Shown here piece by piece: positions 1-6,278 of a stretch of 8,706 nucleotides of DNA (its first letter is position 1; each line of letters begins with the position of its first letter). The stretch is from DASTCC01 sp035711465 (lineage in GTDB: Bacteria; Acidobacteriota; Vicinamibacteria; Vicinamibacterales; SCN-69-37), in contig DASTCC010000151.1 in NCBI GenBank assembly GCA_035711465.1, positions 1 through 8,706 on the forward strand. The letters are read 5' to 3'. The notes under the pieces are model-generated. The model did no database searches and had not been told where the DNA came from. It was given only the letters and a program-made list of their open reading frames with translations. The position numbers and the translations under genes are program-made.

Positions 1-1049
1 CGTACGACGACTGGGACCGGATCGGCGACTGGTTCAACACGCTGATCGATCGCGTGCGCAACGTCGCCGGGGTCACGAGCGTCGGCGCCGTGTCCTCGGC
101 GCCGCTTGGGCCCGAGCTCGACACCGTGATCGCCTACTGGACCGCGGAGGGCGGCGAGATTCCGCCGGAGCAGCGGCCTCGAGCCCGGCGCCGGTCGGTG
201 ACGCCGGACTTCTTCAAGGCGGCGGGCGTGTCGCTCGTCGCCGGCCGCCAATTCCAGGAGTCGGATCGCCGCGACATGCCCGGCGTGGCGATCATCGACC
301 AGGTGATGGCCCGTCAACTGTTCGGCGATCGCAACCCGATCGGTCAGCGGGTCGTGTTCCGCGCCGATCCGAAGCCGGTGCAGAACCCGATCGGGATCAT
401 CCGGCCGCATCAGGCCGAGATCGTCGGCGTCGTTCGCAGCATTCGTTTCGCGTCGCTCGGCGCCAATCCCGAGCCGACCATTTACCTGCCGCTCGAACAG
501 GTGACGCGGCGGCAGCTGATCATGGTGGTGGCCACGGGGCTCAGCGATCCGCTCGGCCTGATCGCCGGCGTGCGCGACGCCGTGAAGCAGGGCGATCCGT
601 CGCTGTCGATCGAGTACTACGACATGAGCCGCCTGATCGACCGGTCGCTGACGCGCCAGCGGCTGAGCATGGCGCTGCTGGTGCTGTTCGGCCTGGCGGC
701 GCTGGTGCTCGCCGCCGTCGGCATCTACGGCATCATGGCCTACTCGGTGGCGCAGCGGCGCGGCGAGTTCGCGGTGCGCGCCGCGCTCGGCGCCGAGCCC
801 GGCGCGCTGCGCTCGCTCGTCCTCGCGCGCGGTCGGACGCTCGGTCTGATTGGCGTCGGCACCGGTGTCGTCGTCGCCGTGCTCGTCGGCCGACTGGTCG
901 AGAGCCAGCTGTTCGGCGTCTCGGCGCTCGATCCGCTCGTGCTCTCGCTGATGTCGCTGACGATGCTGGCGATCGTGATCGCGTCGACGCTGGTGCCGGC
1001 GATTCGCGCCTCGCGAGTACGGGCGGCGAGCGTGTTCCGCGGGGAGTAG
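1..1049 (+). CDS. FtsX/MacB-type ABC transporter permease, C-terminal part (ADOP-like)
   Basis: This is the 3' end of an ABC-transporter permease; the reading frame is open from base 3, so the true start lies outside the window and 348 residues are visible. The first ~200 residues form a periplasmic MacB-type core domain, recognisable from the segment NVAGVTSVGAVSSAPLGP and from GVVRSIRFASLGANPEPTIY. Three membrane helices follow at about residues 222-247, 279-299 and 312-334. Between the first two is the hallmark cytoplasmic segment with VGIYGIMAYSVAQRRGEFAVR and ALGA, and the protein ends with the usual PAIRASRVRAASVFRGE tail. Such permeases belong to MacB-like efflux or mechanotransmission systems; in Acidobacteriota they are often large orphan permeases with a duplicated FtsX domain (ADOP). 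The visible part matches the second domain of such a protein. No ATPase gene is in the window and the substrate cannot be told. The gene converges on a decayed gene 12 bases away. Confidence 0.9.
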   Translation, partial: YDDWDRIGDWFNTLIDRVRNVAGVTSVGAVSSAPLGPELDTVIAYWTAEGGEIPPEQRPRARRRSVTPDFFKAAGVSLVAGRQFQESDRRDMPGVAIIDQVMARQLFGDRNPIGQRVVFRADPKPVQNPIGIIRPHQAEIVGVVRSIRFASLGANPEPTIYLPLEQVTRRQLIMVVATGLSDPLGLIAGVRDAVKQGDPSLSIEYYDMSRLIDRSLTRQRLSMALLVLFGLAALVLAAVGIYGIMAYSVAQRRGEFAVRAALGAEPGALRSLVLARGRTLGLIGVGTGVVVAVLVGRLVESQLFGVSALDPLVLSLMSLTMLAIVIASTLVPAIRASRVRAASVFRGE

Positions 1050-1061
1050 AGACGCCGCCGA

Positions 1062-1552
1062 TCACCGCCGGCCGAACCCGATCACGACCGCGCCGTTGAC
1101 CTGGTGAATCGACATCTTGGGGTTGGCACGGCCGGGATTCGTATCGGGTGCGGTTCCGTTCTGCCTGCGTCTGGTTGTTGGAGCCGGTCGCGGTGGCGAC
1201 GTGCTCGTAGTCCACCTCGCCGATCTGCTGGTAGCCGAGGCCGGTCTTGATGCCGACCGGCCGGGACGGGTTCCAGTCGAAGGCCGTGCAGGCCCCGAAC
1301 ACCAGCGACGAGCTGTCGGAGGTCGAGACTGGATTGAATGCCGCCAGGTTCTCCTTGAATTTCTCGAAAGCATCGTCGCCGAAGCTGACGTTGGCGACGC
1401 CAACTTCGCCGCTGACTTCCCACCGCGGAATCGCGCCCGGCTGAGGGGGGACGGACGGGGGCACCGGCGCCGGCAGCGACGCGACGCAGCCGGTCGCCAG
1501 TGCGAGAGAAGGCAAGCGCGCAGAAGAGCCCGAGAGATCGCTGTGTGGTCAT
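1062..1552 (-). pseudogene. Frameshifted secreted/outer-membrane-type protein remnant
   Basis: A protein-like signal runs along the minus strand but switches frame twice. It begins at an ATG (1552) with MTTQRSLGLFCA, a signal-peptide start. It must then skip one base near 1516 to reach LPSLALATGCVASLPAP, which has a lipobox-like LATGC. It continues as WEVSGEVGVANVSFGDDAF and, further on, GIKTGLGYQQIGEVDYEH, alternating patterns typical of beta strands. A second one-base skip near 1160-1175 leads to NGTAPDTNPGRANPKMSIHQ and the end VNGAVVIGFGRR, which resembles a barrel-terminal strand, then TGA at 1062. Repaired, it would be about 162 residues. Neither shift lies in a homopolymer, which argues for real decay, but assembly error is possible. 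The alternative is a shorter gene starting at TTG 1515, which has a stop codon just upstream and would carry a long arginine-rich tail antisense to the permease. The exact family is not recognised. Confidence 0.5.
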
Positions 1553-1748
1553 GGCGCCGCAGCGTGCCCGCGCGAGGAGCCGGAAGTCTTGAAATGAGCA
1601 CCCGCGGCAGGGGAACGATCAGGCAGCCGCGGCCGAGCTCCAGGATGCGATTCGCCTGGATCCTTCGAACGGCAAGGCGCATTCGTCGCTCGCTCACGCG
1701 CTTCACGGGCTCAGCCCTGGACCGTCGTCGGCGGTCCGGGCGATCGGC

Positions 1749-2540
1749 ATGTCGGCATCCGTTCGCGAAGCCGAAATCGGCGTGGCTCTCGAGCCGCGTT
1801 GCGCGACATGTCTCGGCACGCTGGCGTTCTTCCTCTTCTACCACGACTGGCAGTTCGACGCCGCGGAAGCGCGCTTCGATGAGGCGTTGCGGATCGATCC
1901 CACTCTGGAGGGGGTGCGGCCCTCGTACGCGATGCTCCTTGCGGTGACGGGCAGGCCGGCGAGGGCCGTGGCGGAAGTCGACATCGGATTGGCGAGGCAG
2001 CCCTACCGCCTGTCGTGGTTGATCATCCGCGCCTCAGCGCTGTATTTCGACCGCCGCTACGAGGAGGCGGTCGCCACGGCCGATCGCGCCCTGGCGATCT
2101 CGAACACCAATGCCGGCGCCTGGGAGTGGCGCAGCCGGGCGCTGTTCCTGCTGGGACGCGGGGACGATGCGGTGATGAGCGTCGTGCAGACCCTGCCGCC
2201 AGACGAGGCCCCGCGTATCGATCGTGCCCTGCGTGAAGGCGGCGTCGACGACGCGTTACGGATGCTGTTGTCGCTGACCGACAACCTGCGCGGCCGGGTG
2301 GAGCATGCCTGGCGACGCGCGACATGGCGCGCGCTGCTCGGCGACACCGAGGGGGCCCTCGACGAGCTCGAGCGCGCGTGTGAGTACCGGCGCTTCAATG
2401 CGATCAACCTCGGCGCGGATCCCGCCTTCGACGCGCTCCGGCTGCATCCTCGATACCGGGCGCTCCTCGACCGGATGCGGCTGTCGCCCTACTTTCAGCC
2501 CCCGCCGGCGCTGCCCGTGACGCGGCCGAGAGAACGGTAG
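1749..2540 (+). CDS. TPR-repeat protein, probably 5'-truncated remnant of a larger regulator
   Basis: From the ATG at 1749 this encodes 263 residues of tetratricopeptide-like helical repeats. Examples are FDAAEARFDEALRIDP (residues ~36-51), a repeat around GRPARAVAEVDIGLARQP, RRYEEAVATADRALAI and GDTEGALDELERACEYRR. The tail, DPAFDALRLHPRYRALLDRM, is the usual ending of large acidobacterial proteins in which a TPR array follows a winged-helix (CadC/OmpR-type) or kinase domain. No signal peptide or enzyme motif is present. Coding character continues in the same frame upstream of the ATG to a stop at 1590-1592 and includes another TPR helix pair (AAELQDAIRLDPSNGKAHSS), yet there is no ATG, GTG or TTG in that stretch. 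The N-terminal part therefore appears lost, and the ATG at 1749 may be only an accidental start without a clear ribosome binding site. It ends two bases from the convergent gene at 2543. Whether a stable protein is made is unknown. Confidence 0.65.
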   Translation: MSASVREAEIGVALEPRCATCLGTLAFFLFYHDWQFDAAEARFDEALRIDPTLEGVRPSYAMLLAVTGRPARAVAEVDIGLARQPYRLSWLIIRASALYFDRRYEEAVATADRALAISNTNAGAWEWRSRALFLLGRGDDAVMSVVQTLPPDEAPRIDRALREGGVDDALRMLLSLTDNLRGRVEHAWRRATWRALLGDTEGALDELERACEYRRFNAINLGADPAFDALRLHPRYRALLDRMRLSPYFQPPPALPVTRPRER

Positions 2541-2542
2541 AT

Positions 2543-2998
2543 CTACTTCGCTTTCATCTCCCACAGCACGTTCACGATCTGCCACCGCCCCTCCCACTTC
2601 ACGACGTGGAGGTAGTCGATCCAGTCGTTCGCGACGACCTTGACGGTGGCGGCATTGCCGTACACGTCGAGCACGGTGACGTCCTTCTGCTGCGTCGCCG
2701 GGGGAGTCGCGCCGGCGCGGCTCTTCGTGATCGCGATCAGGCGCGCCGCGTCCTGCTGATCGAGGCGTGGCGCGCCGGTCGCCGGATCGACCCGCATGAT
2801 CCGCTTCGCGAGCTGCGGATGAAGGGCGCGTTCCATCCGTGCCGCGTCGCCGGTGTAGAACCCTTCGATGTAGTCGAGCGCGGTCCTGGTGATGGCGTCG
2901 TTCTCGGCCGACGACTGCGCGCGGCCCAGCTGAACCGAGGAAGCAAGCGCCACGAGCACGCACGCGGCGCCGATGAGCGGAAGCCTTGTCAGAGTCAT
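2543..2998 (-). CDS. Secreted NTF2-like / putative lumazine-binding family protein
   Basis: The 151-residue product has a signal peptide (MTLTRLPLIGAACVLVALAS, probable cleavage after GRA near residue 27), so it should act outside the cytoplasm. The mature part matches the small NTF2-fold group often annotated as putative lumazine-binding (Lumazine_bd_2/SnoaL-like). It opens with ALDYIEGFYTGDAARMERALHP at residues ~40-61, has a central VLDVYGNAATVKV strand pair, and ends DYLHVVKWEGRWQIVNVLW. These proteins are cone-shaped binders or enzymes; the ligand is unknown and the lumazine label does not establish binding. The start was set at ATG 2998. A GTG three codons upstream (3007) is in frame and would give an MLLM start; neither has a convincing Shine-Dalgarno sequence. 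The gene lies downstream of the GT39 gene but is separated from it by a terminator-like hairpin, so it is probably transcribed on its own. Confidence 0.85.
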   Translation of the reverse strand: MTLTRLPLIGAACVLVALASSVQLGRAQSSAENDAITRTALDYIEGFYTGDAARMERALHPQLAKRIMRVDPATGAPRLDQQDAARLIAITKSRAGATPPATQQKDVTVLDVYGNAATVKVVANDWIDYLHVVKWEGRWQIVNVLWEMKAK

Positions 2999-3008
2999 GA
3001 GTAACACT

Positions 3009-3037
3009 TACGCACGAACGCCTTCGCGGGTTGTCAA
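3009..3037 (-). promoter_or_regulatory. Possible promoter of the NTF2-like gene (-35 box TTGACA)
   Basis: On the minus strand a perfect TTGACA lies at 3037-3032, about 34 bases upstream of the ATG at 2998. The 17-base-spaced -10 position reads TGCGTA, a poor match to TATAAT. The -35 box directly follows the T-run of the upstream terminator. It is the only promoter-like hexamer seen before this gene, and a chance match is possible. Confidence 0.25.
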
Positions 3038-3085
3038 AACTTCGTCAAATTCGGCGAATGCCGACAATGAGCAGCCGTGACGAAG
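3036..3085 (-). terminator. Intrinsic terminator downstream of the GT39 gene
   Basis: Read on the minus strand, the structure starts 7 bases after the GT39 stop codon. An 8-bp perfect stem, CTTCGTCA (3085-3078) with TGACGAAG (3047-3040), encloses a smaller hairpin TCGGC-ATTC-GCCGA (3064-3051). Four T residues (3039-3036) follow the outer stem. The nested stems plus T-run fit a factor-independent terminator for the glycosyltransferase transcript. The T-run is short, so efficiency is uncertain. Confidence 0.55.
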
Positions 3086-3092
3086 AGGCGCG

Positions 3093-4601
3093 CTATGGTG
3101 CGCGGAACCGGTACACCTTGAAGGTCTGCGTTTCCTCGACCAGCGTCGTCCGCGCCGCGAGCAGCGCCTGCAGATCGCTCTGCTCGCGCAGCGAGTGGAG
3201 GTCGGTGACGACGAAGTAGTTCGGCCGCCAGTCTTCGTAGTCGCGGGCAAAGCGCTCCTCCGCGGTCAGGGCGGGGCGGCCGTCGAGCGCCTCGGCGCTG
3301 AGATCGTCGACCCCCGGCCAGGTGTCGCCGGCAACCTCGGCGTGGTACATCAGCGGATATCCGTACTCGAGATCGAGAAACAGGACGCGCCCATCGTGGT
3401 GCGTCGCTTCGCCGATGCGCTGGTAGTCGGCGACGATCGCCGCCGCGTTCGGCAGGCTGAGCCGGGGCAGCGTCCTCGTCGTCCCCCAGATCACGACCGC
3501 CGCGATCAGCATCGCCATCGCCGCCGCCGCGACCCGCGGCCGCAGCGCTGTGGCCAGACGATCTGATGCTGCGCCGGCGCCGAGCGCCGCGACGAAGACG
3601 TAGGGCAGGTGGTAGTAGTCGTGCGTCGGCACGTGGTACGTGAACGCCACCGCGAACGCCACGTAACCGGCGCCGAAGGCGATCATCAGCCAGCGCAGCC
3701 GCGGCGCCCGGGCGATGACGGCGCCGCCGACCGCGCCGAAGAACAGCGGCCCGCCGAGCACCCGGCCGATTTGCGTCCACCATCCGCGCCAGAAGAAGGC
3801 CGTCGGGATCAGCGACGGCACGAAACGGGTTTGAAACTGGTCCTGCGCGAGCCGGCCGAACAAGGTCGAGTAACCGTAGTAGGCGAGCGCCGGCCAGAGG
3901 CCAATCGCCAGCAGCATCCACGTCGAGGACCGCATCCGGGACGAGCCAGGCGGCTGACGCGTCAAACCGAGCGCGATTGTGGCCGGGACGACGAGAAACA
4001 CGCTCATCGGCTTCACCAGCAAGGCGATGCCAATCGATGTTGCCGCCGCGGTGAGCCGGCCTGTCGAGGGGCGCTCGTGATAGCGCAACGTCGCCCACAC
4101 GCCCCAGAGGATCCACATCGTCATGAACGCGTCTGGTTGAAAACTACGCGTCGCGAGGATCGAGTACGGCAGGAAGAGGTAGACGGCCACGGCGACGACG
4201 GCGGCGGAAGGAGAGACGAATCGCCGTGCGATTCCGAACAACGGCACGACGCCGACTGCCCAGGAAATCGCCGAGAATGCGCGCGGAATCCTCAGATCCT
4301 CCGCGCCAATCGCTCGATAGGCCGCGCACGCCAGCCACTCGAGGATAGGGGGCTCCCCGGCCTGCTGGATGTCCCGGTTGGCGTGCGCGATCTCGACCGC
4401 CCACGCCGGCGTCGACGACGTCGCGTCGTAATAGCACGCCCGGGCAATGAGCGCCGATCGGTAATGTCTGAGCGCGTGAAACGCAACCAGCGGATCCCCG
4501 AGCTGGTGGCATCGGACGGCGAGCGCCGCGGCGCCGAGCAGCATCACCCCGACTGCCGTGGCCGCGGTCTTCTGACCGACTCTTCCCAAGGTAAGGAACA
4601 T
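3093..4601 (-). CDS. GT39/PMT_2-type integral membrane glycosyltransferase
   Basis: This 502-residue protein has about ten hydrophobic segments (roughly residues 14-32, 108-125, 133-150, 160-172, 185-212, 226-247, 283-297, 303-320, 332-345 and 357-373) and a hydrophilic C-terminal ~130 residues, the layout of ArnT/PMT-like (GT-C fold) glycosyltransferases. These use polyprenyl-phosphate sugars on the outer face of the inner membrane. The first loop holds FHALRHYRSALIARACYY (residues 41-58), corresponding to the RQADTA-IAR loop of this family, and EPPILEWL (83-90), matching the PPL-type motif. SFQPDAFM (153-160) and THDYYHLPYV (326-335) are also family-like. The usual acidic Asp-Glu catalytic pair is not obvious in the first loop. 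The start is ATG 4601; no clear Shine-Dalgarno sequence precedes it. Acceptor and sugar cannot be deduced. It is divergent from the GT2 synthase and may belong to the same surface-glycan locus. Confidence 0.85.
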   Translation of the reverse strand: MFLTLGRVGQKTAATAVGVMLLGAAALAVRCHQLGDPLVAFHALRHYRSALIARACYYDATSSTPAWAVEIAHANRDIQQAGEPPILEWLACAAYRAIGAEDLRIPRAFSAISWAVGVVPLFGIARRFVSPSAAVVAVAVYLFLPYSILATRSFQPDAFMTMWILWGVWATLRYHERPSTGRLTAAATSIGIALLVKPMSVFLVVPATIALGLTRQPPGSSRMRSSTWMLLAIGLWPALAYYGYSTLFGRLAQDQFQTRFVPSLIPTAFFWRGWWTQIGRVLGGPLFFGAVGGAVIARAPRLRWLMIAFGAGYVAFAVAFTYHVPTHDYYHLPYVFVAALGAGAASDRLATALRPRVAAAAMAMLIAAVVIWGTTRTLPRLSLPNAAAIVADYQRIGEATHHDGRVLFLDLEYGYPLMYHAEVAGDTWPGVDDLSAEALDGRPALTAEERFARDYEDWRPNYFVVTDLHSLREQSDLQALLAARTTLVEETQTFKVYRFRAP

Positions 4602-4636
4602 CTTATAGAGCGCCGCGTGCCACCGCGTCGTTTTCG

Positions 4637-4657
4637 CCGATCCTGCGTGCGGATCGG
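4637..4657. promoter_or_regulatory. Perfect inverted repeat in the divergent GT39/GT2 spacer
   Basis: CCGATCC (4637-4643) and GGATCGG (4651-4657) form a perfect 7-bp dyad with a 7-base spacer, inside the 64-base gap between two divergently transcribed glycosyltransferase genes. It ends nine bases before the GTG at 4666. It could be an operator for a dimeric regulator serving both genes, or a hairpin in the GT2 leader. No clear -10/-35 pair is visible around it. A TATAAG touches the GT39 start but is too close to act as its -10 element. Confidence 0.4.
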
Positions 4658-4665
4658 TTATTGCA

Positions 4666-5793
4666 GTGGCTGACGCGCAGAAGAGAAAGTCGAGGAGGAA
4701 CGTCCTGGCGGAGTCGAAGTCGATCGTTCACGTAGAACCGAAGCGTCCCCCCGCGTCCGAGCGCCGATTGCGGCCTGGCGTCACCGTGCTCGTACCTGCC
4801 TACAACGAGGCCGCGACTCTCGCGGACACGCTGGAAAGCCTGCTCGCACAGACGACTCCCGCCGTCGAGATCATCGTCATCGACGACTTCTCGACCGATG
4901 GCACCGGCGACGTCGGGCGCAAGTACGGCGTCACGGTCGTCAGACCGCCGGCCAACACCGGCTCGAAGGCCGGCGCGCAGAACTTCGCGCTGGGCCTGGT
5001 CACGACCGAGCTCACGATGGCGATCGACGCCGACACCATCGTCGCCCCGGATGCGATCGCCCGGTTCTTCGCGGTGATGGACGACACCAGCGTCGCCGCG
5101 GCCTGCGGCTTCGTGGTGCCGCGCCACGTGAAATCCATCTGGGAGCGCGGCCGCTACATCGAGTACCTGCTCGCCTTCAGCTTCTACAAGCCGATCCAGG
5201 ACTACTACGGCAAGCCGCTGATCGCGTCGGGCTGTTTCTCGATTTACCGCACCGAGGTACTGCGCGCCCTCGGCGGCTGGCAGACGCGGACGATGGCCGA
5301 GGACATGGACCTGACCTGGTCGATGTACGGCGCCGGACGCAAGGTCAAGTTCGTCCCCGAAGCGGTCTGCTATCCGATCGAGCCGCACAATCTCTTCTTC
5401 ATGCGCAAGCAGCTGCGCCGCTGGTCGCATGGCTTCATGCAGAACGTGCAGCTGCACTACTCCGATCTGCTGTCGCTCGGCTTTCTCCGTTCGGTGGTCG
5501 GCGTCGCTCTCTGGGAATCGACGGTCGCGTCGATCATCTATCTCGGCATCGTGCCGATCACCGCGATCATCTATCAGAACCCGCTCATCCTGCTGATGTA
5601 CGTCCTCGACGCGCCGGCGTTGATGCCGCCGGTGCTGACGCAGGCGGCGGCACGCAAGGAGTTCTGGAAGGCGACGGCGAGCATCCCGTCCTTCTTCGTG
5701 CTCCGCATCGTCAATTGCTACTTCGTGCTCGAGGCGGTCTGGTCGGAGTTCATCCTGGGCCGGCGGCTCCTGGTCTACGAGAAGGGGCACTGA
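4666..5793 (+). CDS. Processive family 2 glycosyltransferase (polysaccharide synthase-like)
   Basis: This 375-residue GT2 enzyme has the motif set of processive synthases (cellulose, hyaluronan, poly-N-acetylglucosamine type). The GT-A domain opens with VTVLVPAYNEAATL (residues 39-52). DD at 73-74 (IVIDDFSTDGTGD) and DAD at 121-123 bind nucleotide sugar and metal. AEDMDL (211-216) supplies the catalytic acid region, and QLRRW (249-253) is the QxxRW acceptor/processivity motif. Three hydrophobic segments follow at about 273-302, 305-325 and 338-362. The membrane helices that normally precede the catalytic domain in PgaC, BcsA or HasA are absent. The start used is GTG 4666, which has no good ribosome binding site; a strong GAGGAGG lies downstream (4692-4698), six bases before an in-frame CTG, so the start is uncertain by 13 codons. 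A small membrane-protein gene follows after two bases. Sugar and product are not determinable from sequence. Confidence 0.9.
   Translation: MADAQKRKSRRNVLAESKSIVHVEPKRPPASERRLRPGVTVLVPAYNEAATLADTLESLLAQTTPAVEIIVIDDFSTDGTGDVGRKYGVTVVRPPANTGSKAGAQNFALGLVTTELTMAIDADTIVAPDAIARFFAVMDDTSVAAACGFVVPRHVKSIWERGRYIEYLLAFSFYKPIQDYYGKPLIASGCFSIYRTEVLRALGGWQTRTMAEDMDLTWSMYGAGRKVKFVPEAVCYPIEPHNLFFMRKQLRRWSHGFMQNVQLHYSDLLSLGFLRSVVGVALWESTVASIIYLGIVPITAIIYQNPLILLMYVLDAPALMPPVLTQAAARKEFWKATASIPSFFVLRIVNCYFVLEAVWSEFILGRRLLVYEKGH
4692..4707 (+). promoter_or_regulatory. Strong Shine-Dalgarno match that may decide the GT2 start
   Basis: GAGGAGG at 4692-4698 is followed six bases later by an in-frame CTG at 4705-4707. 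The conventional GTG at 4666 has no purine-rich site in front of it. Translation could therefore begin at CTG 4705, removing 13 residues that are basic and not part of the catalytic domain. The same bases also encode Arg-Arg in the longer form, so the match could be fortuitous. Confidence 0.3.
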
Positions 5794-5795
5794 TC

Positions 5796-6227
5796 ATGTT
5801 CGCCGGGATTCCGGGCATCGGCGTCGGCACGCTGTTCTACGTCCTGACGGCGCTGTGGATGCCGTTCCGCGAGATTGGCTTCGTCCTGCGCGGCCAGAGC
5901 AGCTGGCGCCGGTGGGCGCTGATCGGCATGGAGCTCTGCTTCGCGATCGGGATCATGGCGAGCATCGCCATCGCCGATCGCCTGCTGATGTGGTGGCTGA
6001 CCGAGAGCAGCACGCCGAGCTCGGTCGGCCCGGCGCGCTGGATTCATCAGCAGATGGGCGGCTACGCGGCCGGATCGTACTTCGCCGCGCCGATCTTCGC
6101 TTCGCTGCTGCTGCTCGCCGGCGTGCTCCTGGCCGTCGAAATCGCCCGCCTGCTGATCGGCCGCCGCCGTGCCGAGCGTCCCGTGCCGGAGCCGGCGCCC
6201 GCCGCCGCTCAGCGAGATGCGGCGTAG
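5796..6227 (+). CDS. Small three-helix membrane protein, likely partner of the GT2 synthase
   Basis: ATG 5796 lies two bases after the GT2 stop codon, with AGAAGGGG upstream as a possible ribosome binding site inside the GT2 3' end. The 143-residue product has three hydrophobic segments, at about residues 7-24, 41-67 and 96-121. It ends in a basic patch (GRRRAERP) and a Pro/Ala-rich cytoplasmic tail. There is no signal peptide separate from the first helix and no enzyme motif. No family is recognised. The close coupling to a processive GT2 that lacks N-terminal helices suggests it completes or regulates the membrane part of the synthase, in the way PgaD (also a small membrane protein) supports PgaC. 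That is an analogy of arrangement only; no sequence similarity to PgaD is claimed. Longer in-frame starts upstream (for example near 5715) would overlap the GT2 gene and are not needed. Confidence 0.75.
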   Translation: MFAGIPGIGVGTLFYVLTALWMPFREIGFVLRGQSSWRRWALIGMELCFAIGIMASIAIADRLLMWWLTESSTPSSVGPARWIHQQMGGYAAGSYFAAPIFASLLLLAGVLLAVEIARLLIGRRRAERPVPEPAPAAAQRDAA

Positions 6228-6251
6228 GCGACGCAGCCTGCGCTGCGTCGC
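6228..6251. terminator. Perfect 9-bp hairpin between convergent genes
   Basis: GCGACGCAG (6228-6236) and CTGCGTCGC (6243-6251) pair perfectly around a 6-base loop, directly after the stop codon of the small membrane protein and 27 bases from the stop codon of the convergent M48 gene. Its position suggests a two-way terminator. Neither side has a T-run, so a Rho-assisted terminator, an RNA-end-protecting stem or a REP-like element is also possible. Confidence 0.45.
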
Positions 6252-6278
6252 TGGCTCGGGGCTCGCCGAAGGCCCCCG

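Noticed and set aside
1117..1947. Plus-strand open frame of 276 codons across the decayed region
   Set aside because: Arg-rich and featureless; where it overlaps the TPR gene the other frame gives real TPR helices.
3034..4116. Alternative minus-strand frame of 360 codons inside the GT39 gene
   Set aside because: Arg/Ala-rich frame-shifted reading of the same strand; the 502-residue frame has coherent membrane helices and family motifs.
4602..4608. TATAAG directly before the GT39 ATG as a -10 box
   Set aside because: It touches the start codon, so transcription would begin inside the gene, and no matching -35 box was found.
3609..4673. Long plus-strand open frame (354 codons) antisense to the GT39 gene
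   Set aside because: Arg/Glu/His-rich composition without hydrophobic structure, and fully opposite a clear membrane glycosyltransferase.
4603..5790. Long minus-strand open frame (395 codons) antisense to the GT2 gene
   Set aside because: Its product is rich in Arg, Asp and His with no domain pattern; it mirrors the GC-biased codon positions of the real GT2 gene, which has all its catalytic motifs.
6228..6238. An 11-base match between the hairpin arm at 6228 and 1481-1491 as a dispersed repeat
   Set aside because: Only one arm is shared, the second copy lies within coding-like sequence, and such matches are expected by chance in GC-rich DNA.
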